64,000 nt of DNA from Gibbula magus (lineage: Eukaryota > Mollusca > Gastropoda > Trochida > Trochidae). Shown here in pieces: positions 24,101 through 36,225 of this stretch. The translations under genes and the position numbers were made by a program. The notes beneath the pieces are model-generated. The model was not told the DNA's origin. It did not search any database and worked only from the letters and a program-made list of their open reading frames with translations. The stretch covers positions 36,866,656-36,930,655 of the forward strand of contig OW388291.1 of the NCBI GenBank assembly GCA_936450465.1. Direction: 5' to 3'. Every line of letters begins with the position of its first letter. The first letter of the stretch is position 1.

Positions 24101-27100
24101 TTGGCTTGTGGAGAATTAGAATGTAGGAACGTTTTATATTCAAGGTTTTTATCACAATTCCTTTCAATGAGAACTCTCACACTCGTATCGTAAATTAATA
24201 AAACAAATTCTGGATTGAATCTTTGACTTGGTCAATGGTACCAGTGAAACAAAAGTAAAGCTTCAGTTGTTCTATGTGTTTGTAAATGGGTGAACATGTT
24301 CAAATGCATTTATATTAACACTGGTTCTATAATACAATACAGGATCAATGCAAGATCGATGTAAAGCTGAAACAGATTTTACAAGACGTAGTTATCCTAT
24401 ACGTTCTTCTAGTGTTCTTTTCATGTTTTCAGTTTTCTTTTGTTGAAGGCACAAAGAAACTTCTTTTGGTTTCAGTCATCTGATATTTATGGAAAATTTG
24501 AGCTTTACAAATGCCCTAAAGTGATGCGGTGTTGCTGGGAGATGTGACGCCAAGGTATAGAACAAGTAATTAAGTGTTACTTTATCTTGGATATCTTTAT
24601 TTCAAAATACCGTTTTAGTTTACAATTTCAGGTCGCATTTTAATGTCACGGTGCTCCTGACCCGAGGTAACTAAATGTCATAACTAAAGTTAACAATTCA
24701 AATTGCATTTGTAGTGTGTGAAGTTAAGATTGTATTGAGGAAAATTATTATTTCGATTTTAAACTTTGATTTTAATCTTATTTATTACTCACTGAGTACA
24801 TTCATAATACAAAATAACATCTGTATATGAATTAGATCTTTATAAAAAGGGGTACATACCAAATTTGAAATACAACATAGTGATTGCGGATCAATTGCTT
24901 TGATTCCTTCAAGCATTTCAACGAATTATAAATGTTTCTTTTCTTTGACTAAGCTAATAGATTTGAGTAGGTGTGAAATTGTAAGGCAGCCATTATATAT
25001 ATGCAAGCAATTACTTGCTCTAGAGTTTTAAGTAAATTAGTAATTTCTAACTATAATGTCTTAAATACTTACTGCTTGCCATAATTGTCATAGTTGTTTT
25101 GCTTTACACATTACTATTAAAATATCGTTATGTAAATATTATGATTATGATAATTGAAGTTGTTGCTATAACTACACTAGAGATTCCCTGCGCATGTAAT
25201 ACTGATTGAATTGTTTATATTTGTTACATCTTTATATTTTTGTGCAAATAATAAATTATATATAAAGGGCCTTCAAAAATTAAAATTTATTATTAATACA
25301 TTGTTATACTCCTTCTAGGCTGTATTCGTGTTATATAAGGCTCAGTGCATCCATGCTTTTGAAATTATCATCTGAAAAAGAACATTATTCCGAAATTTCA
25401 AATCAGGTATACAAGTAAGCTATGTGGTTGTGTTTTGTCAGCAGTATCAACACAATTTTTTTTGTAATTGACCAAAACCAACCATATGGTTCGACTCGAA
25501 AACTATATGACTATGTGAAGGTTGTTATCTCCTGAGGTTACAAACTTATATGAAGACCATCAAAGAGATTTGGTTATGTGAATTGTGATCACTTTTACTT
25601 TGTTTTAAAAATGCCAGCTGATACATACATAATGATAGCCCAGCATGACAAGCATTGGTATTTCATATTTCTTTTATAAACGGGCACATTCTTAAAAAAG
25701 TGGATCACAAAATTACAATACTTTGACACGAATGACATTGGTATGTTTAATATTTCACAAAAAAGCGAATTATATTATTTGTGCAATATCTACATCAGGT
25801 GTGAATGATAGATATACTCTGAAATGATTTAAGCAACCCCCTGGTTTGTAAACTGAAAAGTGGTGCTCTGTGATTGTTAGGATAAATTGATTTTATCACC
25901 CCAGCCATAATAATTATTAACGATTCATTCACTGAAACAAAAATCCACAATATGCAAAGTTTATGAAAATGTGAGGAAAAATGTGAAGGTACTGATTTTT
26001 TACCTAAATAAACGATTGTCCTAGAAGAGAAAGTACACTTCAAACTTTACAATTGATTTATTGTAAACAACATTTTTATGCCAAGTTGACATTCACAAAC
26101 CAAAACATCAGTTATCATGCATGATAAGAAGCTTAACAAACATTAAACTTCCATTCCATTTTTAACGATAATTGAGAAAATGAAGAAGACAATAATGAAT
26201 AATTGATAAAATGCCTACAACCATATGGTTTGTGAATAAATTTGAGATTGTTTGAGTTCAATCTGGTTATTAAACACTTCTTTTCGCTTTCGGTAAGCCA
26301 ATACTGTAAGTAGTGACCGTATTTGTTCAGTTTGTACAAGACAAGTTTATTGACATTGTCAGTTTCATGATATTGTGAGTTTGAAGGTGCATACTGCTTT
26401 AACGAGTTACTTTTGTTAAAGTGTAATCACATAACTTGAAAGAATTACACTGATCACATTACAGCTATAAATATTGACTTTCAATTCATAATTTAACTTG
26501 GATTTTGACACCAAAATACCAAATTATTGTAACAGCCGTTATCTAAAAGACAGTGAACCGTTATATGAGTGACCTTTGGTTTCAACACTGCTGAATGATT
26601 GTTCTACCTAAAAACACTTACAGTTTTCCTGACATATTGTCTTCTTTCAAATTGCAACGATTTTGCTGTTAAAAAAATGCTAATTAATTTCAAAGTGTAT
26701 ATATTCTGATACGTTCCCAAATGACAAATGACGAATTAATGAACAAAATAATTAAAATTTATATGAATTGTACTGCAATTATTTTGCCAATGTTTCGACT
26801 TACCACTGTTACAAAGACATTGGTTCTGACTGCATAGAATGAATACCTTTGATTACATGAAGGCTGCTTTCATGTCTCAATTCGTGTAGACTGAATGCTT
26901 AGCCTGCAAGGAATTCTCAATATGAAACAAGTCTGTTGGTTTCAGACTTCCTGGCGCTCAGATATCAGCAGGTCTCTTATAGGGAGAGAAGAGAAAACAC
27001 ATGGTTCCAATACAAATATCGTATAATGGCATTCTGAAAACTGAAGTGTTTATGTCTACAGCAAGTCGTTTAAATAACGATATCGTCAATCATTATCACG

Positions 27101-27430
27101 TCATTTTGAATCATTTGTCTTTTGATTAAGTATATAATGTCAAAGTTTTCAGTAGAAGAAGTAATTCAAATTTATTTTCTACACAATTATGTACACCGCG
27201 TTTTCAAAGATTGTGGGAAACTAAATATATGGTCATATCGTTGTCTATCGTATTATATCCATATGGTCAAGATATTATATATTCATTACTTACATGTAAG
27301 CATTAAATGGTGTTTATAGAGATCTTCCCATTGTGTAAAGTAGATGAAGTTTGCATGCATTAAGGAAGATACATGCGTCAGAAATAATAATTTTAGCACA
27401 TCGGCTTCAATGTTGTTTGTGAAATGTTTG
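24101..27430. other. Unique AT-rich sequence, no gene seen
   Basis: About 3.3 kb with only frames under 85 codons in low-complexity AT-rich sequence. No recognised repeat, RNA gene or exon. Confidence 0.55.
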
Positions 27431-27471
27431 ACCATGCTTTGAAAACCTATATAGCAGATATATGCACATAA

Positions 27472-27600
27472 GATAGAGCCATTGGCTCTATAGCTCATTT
27501 CGGGACTGCAAATATAAAGGTGGGAAGAAATAGAGCCATTGGCTCTGTACATGAAGCTCATCATGATTTCCGTAATACATATATAAAGATGAAAATAGAA
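27472..27600. repeat. Two direct units each carrying the palindrome AGAGCCATTGGCTCT
   Basis: ATAGAGCCATTGGCTCT occurs at about 27473 and 27532. Each is followed by related sequence (AGCTCATttcggg, AGCTCATcatgat; ATATAAAGgTG, ATATAAAGaTG). The units are about 60-70 bp. Confidence 0.7.
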
Positions 27601-27781
27601 GTCGAATGAGAAGACAAGACATGTTTTGAGGGCCACATATCGAGCAAACCTACAGTTATAACCCCATTAGGCTAACAAGTTTGTACTTAAGATTTCACGG
27701 GTTTCAACAGTTTTCATCTTGTGAATGAGTAGAAGGACGTGAATCAAACTCCACAATTCATAATCCCAATCAACTATTGAT

Positions 27782-28074
27782 CAACTTTATTGACTTAAGG
27801 ATAGTAAGTTGAATTTGGCTGTAACTCTTCTTTCAAGAGTATTATACCACGGCTGCTAGTATTATTGTACAACAATGTGGTTATGCAATGTGGCTATGCG
27901 AGCAATGACTGGAACTAACGAACCACGGGCGGTACTGCACTGCAATTCAGTGTAGCATTGCATCCTAACCTTACTGTGTGTAGAACAGTTCTCTGCAGGA
28001 GTTGCTGTGCCCCTGGCGGGATATCCGAACAACGGACCTCTTGATCCGCTAACCATTGCGCTATTCCGCCCTTT
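27782..28074 (-). mobile_element. tRNA-derived SINE, family 1, with perfect 11-bp target duplication
   Basis: Flanked by CAACTATTGAT at 27771-27781 and 28075-28085. On the minus strand it begins at 28074 with a tRNA-like head. GGAATAGCGCAATGGTTAGC fits the A-box/D-arm and GTTCGGATATCCCGCC fits the B-box/T-arm. The body carries GAACTGTTCTACACACAGTA, CCGTGGTTCGTTAG and the GCAGCCGTGGTATAATACTC block. It ends at 27782 with an AATAAAGTTGA-like tail. Copies at 3395-3690 and 15845-16120 share the body. The minus-strand open frame through it (28077-27862) is incidental. Confidence 0.88.
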
Positions 28075-28120
28075 CAACTATTGATTATGTAGTTCAATTA
28101 GGAGATAAACCTACATGTAC

Positions 28121-28290
28121 TGTGTTTTTAACTTTTTGTGAGTCTAACGTAGATTCGATACCGATTTTTATCATTCGGAGCCGAACGCGTCAGCGTGAGG
28201 CTTCGAATGATAAAAATCGGTAGCGTTCGGCTCCGAATGATAAAAATCGGTATCGAATCTACGTTAGACTCACAAAAAGTTAAAAACACA
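28121..28290. repeat. Perfect 68-bp inverted repeat, 34-nt loop
   Basis: 28121-28188 is the exact reverse complement of 28223-28290. A less exact extension outward pairs GGAGATAAACCT (28101) with AGGTTTATCTCC (28292). The loop contains a further direct copy of CGAATGATAAAAATCGGTA, which is also in the right arm. A perfect long hairpin in otherwise diverged repeat DNA implies recent origin or ongoing arm correction. Confidence 0.95.
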
Positions 28291-28302
28291 GAAGGTTTAT
28301 CT

Positions 28303-28971
28303 CCATTCTACCATGACGAGTTATCAGCGTATTTTAAACGTGTCTCTTTGATACTGCGGAAGTGAACTGAGTGATGCGATGATCGGTTGAACCAATTTTT
28401 CTTTAGGTATGACGCATCACATTTCCGTTGTTTTCGATACGGTAGAAATTTAGTGAAAACTAGTGAAATTAACAATTCATTCTTATTAAAATATGATAAA
28501 ATTAAGTGATAACATATATTTTAATCAAATAGAAGTTACAGGTTTGTAAATCTTAACGTTTCTCCGCCTTGATAGCTTTCCTTCACCACTAGTCATATTG
28601 ATGCGACCATTCCTATGACGTCATAACTGAGCTTATGACGTCATTGTATCCGAACCGAAACCGGTTCGTTCACGGCCGTATCGCGGTCTTGATCGATCAC
28701 TGTTTAAAAAATCGGTCCAAATTAGAATAACTTTCCAAAACAGATACACAGATTAAATTGCGTAGAAGGAACACATGATGGGAACCGTAAAGTGAAGATA
28801 ACTGATTTACACATGTTTATTTCAATGACATAGCTTGGCCTAGAATCTTACGTCACCATGTATCCAAACGCGGTAAATCGCCGTTCACAAAAATCGTGTT
28901 CGAACCTCCGTTCGACCATAAAATAAACCAATCAAAAACAAGGATTTTAAAATGTCATGGTAGAATGAGTG
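28303..28971. mobile_element. CpG-richer ~670 bp block bounded by 14-bp inverted repeats
   Basis: CATTCTACCATGAC near 28303-28316 is the exact reverse complement of GTCATGGTAGAATG at about 28958-28971. The interior is richer in CpG than its surroundings and contains paired CRE-like palindromes (28615-28644) and GAACCGAAACCGGTTCG. It abuts the 68-bp palindrome, so hairpin and block may be one MITE-like element. No target duplication was identified. Confidence 0.5.
28615..28644. promoter_or_regulatory. Palindrome of two CRE-type TGACGTCA sites
   Basis: ATGACGTCATAA and TTATGACGTCAT form a 12-bp-arm palindrome around CTGAGC. Each arm holds a full cAMP-response-element consensus. No adjacent gene is visible, so function is unsupported; it may be part of the mobile block. 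Confidence 0.4.
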
Positions 28972-29840
28972 TTTAATTGCAGAATCTGTTTATAAGCAAG
29001 TACATGTACATTTTCGATATGCTTCAATCTGTACATTTGCTATGAAGTGTACATGGGAAGTCAATCTTTGATCACACTTTTGTTTTTATTGATGAATAAT
29101 ATTTCGATAGTAAGGGATATAATGTTACAGAAACAGCATAAGATACTAACATGTCTCGAAGTAACAAAATGATAAAAGCCAACGCACAAAGCCCTACAAT
29201 TACAAAATGGAAAAGGTTTGATAAAGATAACAAACCAAAATCTTTCAAGAATATTTCATTAGATTAGGATTACTTTTCGGGAGTGATATGGATACACTCA
29301 CAGATTCAAACAAAATTAACGTGAATAGATATCTGATCGAAAGGAGTTAGGGATCACACACATTTGACAGCATTTAATCACGTTATTCAAGAAGACATGT
29401 GTCGTGTTTAGAACTTTAAACGAATGTTCCCTTTATACCAAACAGATGAAATGAATCATGTGCACGATTTCCATGTACCGATCTTATTAAGCATGGTGTG
29501 TCTAGGCGTCAGGTTTTGGCTAATGTAAAATAGATCTTTCATTGAAACGTTTACAGCATTTAGATATCATTCATCAAGAAAGAAACTGAATGTATACATT
29601 GTTTTTATTTATCATTTTTGTAATTTAATTTTATTTCGTTTAAAAGTAAATGTTAATTCTTATGTAAATTAACCTTAAAAATAATTGACACATTAACAAA
29701 TGATTATCTTCCTGTTCTAATATTCCTGTAGCTACAAAGTCGCAACACCCTTCTCATGACGAGTCCCTCAATTTGAAGTATTGACAACTGAAGCAAATTC
29801 ATTTAGAGATGTTTTATTCAATAAACATTGAAATCAGATA
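28972..29840. other. AT-rich sequence, no gene seen
   Basis: No repeat family or coding frame recognised. Confidence 0.5.
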
Positions 29841-29847
29841 CAGCTTG

Positions 29848-31335
29848 TGTATTTCAAAAGGTTGGGAATAATCGAAGTTCAGTTAATACTATTTAATTTT
29901 CTATCAAATGCTCAATTCGCTAACATTACTCATGCTTAGTGTGGTCACGTTGACTCACCTTCTTGTAAACGGAAACCTCAGTAACAGATGCGGAAAATGA
30001 ATCAATAAGCTTTTAATAACCTTTATCTAATTAGAATAAATGTAACAGAAACTGCGAATGTCTTTGAAAGTAAACTGAGCATTTATTTCCATTCTGATGT
30101 CATTTATGTCAAATAATTCCTTGAAAAGCAAACTCTTATTTTGAAAGACACAAATTTGTACAAATAAAATAAACGGAACTGTATATTTGTCATTTATTAT
30201 TTTAACATCGAATGTTAACATGACCAATGGGTTGAACAATGCAATATAATAATAGACTAAGTATGCAATAGGATTACCTTGCATTGCCATATGCATTTCT
30301 ATTTGCTCATCCATTTAGAGGTTGTATACATTTTATTTCATCCCTAGCACAAAATAATGCATAAGATAAAAAAACAATCATCAGTACTGAAAATGCACAA
30401 TTTAGTAATTAGAATATGTGATGTAACAAGGCAATTAGTACTATAGACATATTTAGTCTGGGTAAAACAGTTCTGCATTGAAGAGATGGTATTTTGATTA
30501 ATCGACTTTTAATCAAAACCATGTTCACAGAAGAACTTTAAACATCATGATCAAAATCAACACATGTGTCACACACAAAAATATAATGAATGGCATCCTC
30601 ATATTTATAGCAATATTTACAAGTGAGCTTTCCTTTGAAGAAAACTGTGAATGTTTACAAGATACAAGATTAGAAGTAGAAAGTGTTATTTTTCTTTTAA
30701 AATAACAACTATATCGTTTTGTTCATTGAATCTTGATGGACAAACATGTATACACATTCGGATTCTATCTTCAATAATGATTAAGCATGATGATAAAATA
30801 TATGGTTCTTTGCTAGGTCTTCCTGTAGTCTACTTTACTATCAATGTGTGTGAATAGACATACAATCTACAACTATGTCCCGTCATGTTATAATTCTTGC
30901 GCGATCTGATGCACCAAATATCGGGTTTTGTAACTGGGTCACTATAAGCTGACAGGATAGTTTAAGCGATTTTATGAAAAAAAGAAAATTCAAGCGGTCT
31001 TCAACTATGTAAAATAAGACAGATCTCTCTCTTAAACAGAGACAGATAAGAAATAGAGGATACTTATTGAATCCGATCATGTAAATTGGAATTGTAACGA
31101 CAGTAGATTGAAGAGACCTTTTTTCCAATTAATGACCATTCCCATTATTAAGGCTTTCTTATTTAATAAGAATGGATATCGTTAGAGTTACAGCTGCTGA
31201 ATTTCAAAAGATTTGGAAAAATCGAAGTTCATCTAATCTGGTGTCCTGTCAAAGTCTCAATACTCTAACAATATTGTCAGAGGAAGGACACCATTGGTTG
31301 CGTATCAATGACTCACCTTTCTGAAAATAGAATTC
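29848..31335. repeat. Two direct copies of a dispersed repeat module
   Basis: TTTCAAAAGgTTgGGAAtAATCGAAGTTCA near 29851 and a related TTTCAAAAGATTTGG block near 31201 each run into a GACTCACCTT block about 100-115 bp later. The same module lies in reverse at 43520-43680 and 45960-46115. The DNA between the two modules is AT-rich with no gene. Confidence 0.6.
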
Positions 31336-31429
31336 CTTTGAATCCTTTAAGAAAGGTGTTAAAATGTTAAAATGCTAACGATATTCTTCTTCTAATAAGT
31401 TTAAAGATAAGTGATATTGGAATTACACC

Positions 31430-32310
31430 CATTGTTGACTTATTACGGCAACCGTGACAGTTTTGAGACATTATATTCTGCACCTAAATTTTGACATACA
31501 TATGTCGTTTGAAATATACAAACGTGTATAACATAATAGCTGGTGCTGTATATTGTTTTGAAATCATCTCCCGGCATTATTTAAACTTTAAATGATTTAC
31601 TCCATGATTACCAATTTGCTGTCACTGTTACTTGTTCACTGCATATTTAACAGCTTATTTACATAAGCATTTTCTTGTTTACCAATTCGATTCCTTCTTT
31701 TTGGGAAATAAATATGTTTAAACCATTTAACAGCACGTTTTCAGAATCTTATCACAGAACATCGTGTGTACACATTAAGGTTTGCATAACCATGTAATTA
31801 CTTCCTGAAAAAGGGACCTAAGAATGTGTTCTTATTCACCCTCAGTCCCTCGGTAGTTTAACTGTAGAAACAGCCAGTGCTGGCGATAGATGCTTGACTT
31901 TTAATGTGTATCTTCTAATCCTGCAATTCATTATCCCCAAGATAAGATTATAGTCAATAGATCGTGTTTAATAAATATAAAAATGTTAAATACTGGATAT
32001 TGTATGTTCTTGTCATGACATTAGATGCCTATTGATATTTATATGTTGATATTGTAGTCACATATTACAATAAACAGTGTCATGAAAATTATGCCTCTGA
32101 GTAAAGTCTGAACACTGAAATGATATACAGCTCTATACAACATGTACTGTGTATACTGCTATAATACTACATAAACTACAGAATAACAACCTGAACCAAT
32201 AGCCAATAGAGAGGCTTTTAATTATATCTATACATTGCTCTATTGCTTCCATTTATATAACTGACTTAATATTCACAAATATGACTAAAGAATATCTTGA
32301 ATTTCTATCC
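31430..32310. other. AT-rich sequence, no gene seen
   Basis: No supported feature in this stretch. Confidence 0.5.
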
Positions 32311-32421
32311 AAATGACTCTACCCGAAAAAATATGGCTCGATGTAAAGTTTAAAGTGAAAATGCACGATCCGATTAAAATCACATTACTCCGACAGCATG
32401 TGGTTTTTATACGTGCTTTAA

Positions 32422-33358
32422 GGAGAGATGGGACGATGGAATCAAATATTTTAGAATTCGTTTATTTTTTCAAAATAGCAAGTTTATTATGTCTTTTATC
32501 CAAAAATGTAAGAACATGTGGGGGTCACCGAACGATTTGAAGAGTTATCGGCATTAATAATAATACACCCGTCGGCAAATTACGTCATTTTTGACTGATT
32601 TGGTGCATTTAAATAACGCGCTCGCTGTCAACGAATAAACTCCGAATCCTTTCAGATACATTTCAGTCACATTCGGGGATGTATAGCAAATCTATATTTT
32701 GAAGATTAATGACGCTGGAAAGAGAAACAAAATTAAATTAAGTACTTTTTAATTACAAACGGCATTTTTATTATCGTTTTTCGCATATTCAACAGGATTT
32801 GTCACTAACACACATATTTTAGATATTGCTAAAACTTCAAATGATGTGCGCAGTTAACTGAATAAATGAATTCTTAAATAATAATAGGGGGTCACCGAAC
32901 GTTTTTCATCACTTTAACATCATTTTTTAAATTACCTACATAAACGTAAAAACCTGACGTCACGGCAGTTTTGATGATTTCAAATGTAACTTTGACGGCC
33001 TACCGTGTAATCATTATTGAACATTTTATCAATCTAAGAGTTTACGATGAAAGAATAACTATCAGTTGACTATACCAGGCTATTTAAATTCGTCACTAAT
33101 TTGAGATACGCATGTAATTCGAATAACACACGTAGTAACATATTTACCGTGAATATAGGTGACGGTAACGCTATGCGGCATGTCGTAAAATGACCGTTAT
33201 AAAGGCGTTACGGTAAATTTAAGCGCTCTCCGTTAGTGTACAGAAAAACCTATGCCCAAAACAACGTAATCCATATATTTTTAGACTTATTCACAAAAAT
33301 AAATTGTTGTCGCAAAATGTTGCCGTAAGCGAGTTCGATTTCTGGGTCCCATCTCTCC
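32422..33358. mobile_element. 937-bp TTAA-flanked element with GGAGAGATGGGAC termini
   Basis: TTAA at 32418-32421 and 33359-33362 flank inverted ends GGAGAGATGGGAC and GTCCCATCTCTCC. The flanks rejoin as ACGTGCTT(TTAA)ATAATGATTAATGCTTTCC. The same dispersed repeat at about 33690 reads ACGTGCTTCAAATAATGATTAATG, an independent unfilled relative with one base change in the target. The interior has TGACGTCAC, two GGGGGTCACCGAACG copies (about 32520 and 32887) and no coding frame. Consistent with a piggyBac-type non-autonomous element. Confidence 0.85.
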
Positions 33359-33559
33359 TTAAATAATGATTAATGCTTTCCGAGCCAGCTATCTCAGCTT
33401 ATTTGTAATCTTCTCTTAATAGTGCGTATGCTGTTTTGACATAGTGAATGAGTATGGTGTACACAACCTGCATCAAATGCCATTAAAGTTACAACTGATC
33501 ATACAGATACAATTCTGTGCGTATTTATAGATTACTGATATTGACACAGATGAACAATA

Positions 33560-34690
33560 TTCTTCTTTCCTCTAATACAACTCATTTCAATCAACGGATG
33601 CTATCAAACTCAAATTAGATTTCAAATGTGAAAACAGAAAAATTCGAGATCAGAATTAAACTCACATTACTCTAACTGCATGTGACATACGTGCTTCAAA
33701 TAATGATTAATGCTTTCCGAGCAAACATGTTGTCTCAGCTTATTTTTTCCATTCCACACGATATGAGAAATCGTTAGCCTTTTTACAAGAGCTTTTGAAC
33801 TTTTTGAAAGGCCCAGAACTCATTCTGTGTGTTTCCATCAGGTCCTCCAAGATGTCCATTTCAAGATTAATTGATCTCAAGTAGCACCGTTGAGTGTTAT
33901 CACAGATTGATCATTGACAACACAACTGGTTTGTCTGCTGATCTAATGGATTACTGATGGAAAGGTGCTCTCCTTAAAGGATAGAATCAAGTATCTTGCT
34001 GAAATGGTATCTGTCTTGTCTCTTAAAACAAATATGTTGAGTAAAAGATTCATTGTCAACAATGTTCATGATGGAAAATGTAATTCTTCGTTATTATTCA
34101 AAATAAGCAATATGCTCCCTGTTGATTTGATGATATGATCTCCATACTTTGATGGTTATAGGTCCAGTTCGAATCCAAATATCGATTTCTAACATAGACA
34201 TTTTTTTTAAATATCCACAATGACCATGCAAGCAAAAAGGTAAATCATGGCGAAGACGTAACACACTTGGTTTTGCCGCCATATTGATTTTCGACACATT
34301 AGCTCATTCCCGACCCCATGCATCTTTGACAATCTTCTCCTCTGAAGATATCTGAATCTGAGGGCTCAAACTTGCATATATGTGCAGCTGAAGCATTGGT
34401 CGTTAATCGATAGCCAGATGCACTTGAGAAATCTAAATACTTTGTTCACAGTGACCTTTCAAAATATGGTGATTTAGAAAATAATCTAACTTTAAAGGCG
34501 AATATCTCACAAACCTGGACTCACAATTGCATTATATTTTCAGGACTACTAGACTAAATCTTAGTGTATAAGAAACAAAGTAAATCGATCGAGAACAGTC
34601 ATTACTGGTCATAGATCACTTTCACGAGTTTTTCTCCTTTCACTTTATGAAGGAGAGTGTGTTGTAAAGCTCAGTTTCAAAAGTTTTTCC
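33560..34690 (-). repeat. Dispersed repeat family R1, reverse copy (diverged)
   Basis: Reverse-oriented matches to 41138-42170 and 62846-63900. Examples are the AACTCATTTCAATC block (33580), the TTTGAACTTTTTGAA block (33800), the ATCTAATGGATTACTGATGG block (33940) and the GCTCAGTTTCAAAAG block (34668). No open frame; class unknown. Confidence 0.55.
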
Positions 34691-34699
34691 TTCATTTAA

Positions 34700-36220
34700 A
34701 ATAAGAAATACTGTTTCAGAACGTTGATGACATATGCTTGCACATATCCGAGTGATACACGACTGATCCTGAGCTGATATTCGTTGCTCTTCTACAAACA
34801 ATCCCCCAGTGATAAATGTATGATATCCAGGATACGAAGTGAGTGTGGGTATGTTGCGATGATTCCGTCCGTCCTTCCATCCGTACTTCTGTCCAATTTC
34901 TTTTCAGAAACCGTTTAGGCAGACACTTAGCAAACTTTGAATAGCTGTTCTTCCAATCACGTACATTCCATTTTCAGTTCCTGGGATTTCAATTGTTTTT
35001 CGTTTCCACAGAGTTAAGTTGGGGTTTAACTCCGCTTTCAAGATTATTTCACTTATATTGCGGTTGCTAGTATTACGGCAGGGAGAAAGCACAGAAACAT
35101 CACTTTTTGGACTATTTAGTGTTCAATGGGGCCAAGTTTTCTCGGAAACAATTAAACCTAATTAAATGAAATTAAAGTTGTATGTACTCCTGACTGTACT
35201 CATTGTCGAGTTCAAAAAGCAGTTTCGAAAAATCATTTTGCGGACTTTTACCCTTGAATCTGTACACCATGAATTTGGTACAACTTACCGCGCTAATCGA
35301 AAATATGTTTGCCAATATTGTGATGCATGATTCAATATTTAATCGTAGTGCCATTACCAGCTATAGTGCACAATGGAAGAGTAGTGGACGGTTGTTGTAT
35401 GTGAGCCATGCTCACGTTTTTCTCGTATTATTCAAGAATTTCCATTTCTGATTATTTTGTCTTTGTCTGAATATTGGGATTATTTTACTACGTATTGTTG
35501 GTAACATGACACATTTTGTAAAGAACAGTCATTTAAAATCATATATTAATGTTATCGAACATGAGTATCTCACGAAACGAGTTTTGTTTTGATTCAAAGT
35601 AATCAAGAAACATACTATTTGTTTTCAAACATGCAATTAAATATTCATTCTTTCCTTTTATTATGAAGCCTCTATGTGACGTCAAGTTGATAGCAAAGTG
35701 TACATTACGTCTCAACAGTGCATTAACAAAGAGAATGGTATATACAGTAATCCTGCCATGTGTTTGAGGACATGCGGTGGTGAGATGAATGAAAGGAAAT
35801 AACCATTGCGTCATACATTCCTTAAAATATATGCTACTTAACAATATATATGATGTATGAATTGAAACGTGTGACAGAACAAAACACTCATTTTCATTTA
35901 TGACTCGCTTCAGTTTACATATATTATTTATATTATTGTTATATACATGTATAATTATATTGTATTAGATATACTTTTTATTAAAGCATAACATATCGTT
36001 AAATGAGCCACTGAATTTGTGGGAGACATACATATATATAATCTACAACTACATTATCGTGGTTAAAAATCTGTAATAGTCATATGCTATATGTTATATA
36101 CTTTAAAATGATAAAATCTTACGTGTATAAAACAACTTACTTAGACCAGATTATAATAATAAACATATATTTGGTATTGCTGTTATGAGTTATTTAATAC
36201 TTCTCGATCAATATGCTCCA
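34700..36220. other. AT-rich sequence with a SINE family 1 fragment
   Basis: Only a partial family 1 SINE body at about 35012-35090 (TTTAACTCCGCTTTCAAGAT, GGTTGCTAGTATTACGGCAG) is recognised. Overlapping short frames on both strands near 35172-35451 look incidental. Confidence 0.5.
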
Positions 36221-36225
36221 GACCC

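Noticed and set aside
35172..35451. Opposed open frames on both strands
   Set aside because: Mutually overlapping, short, AT-driven composition, no motif.
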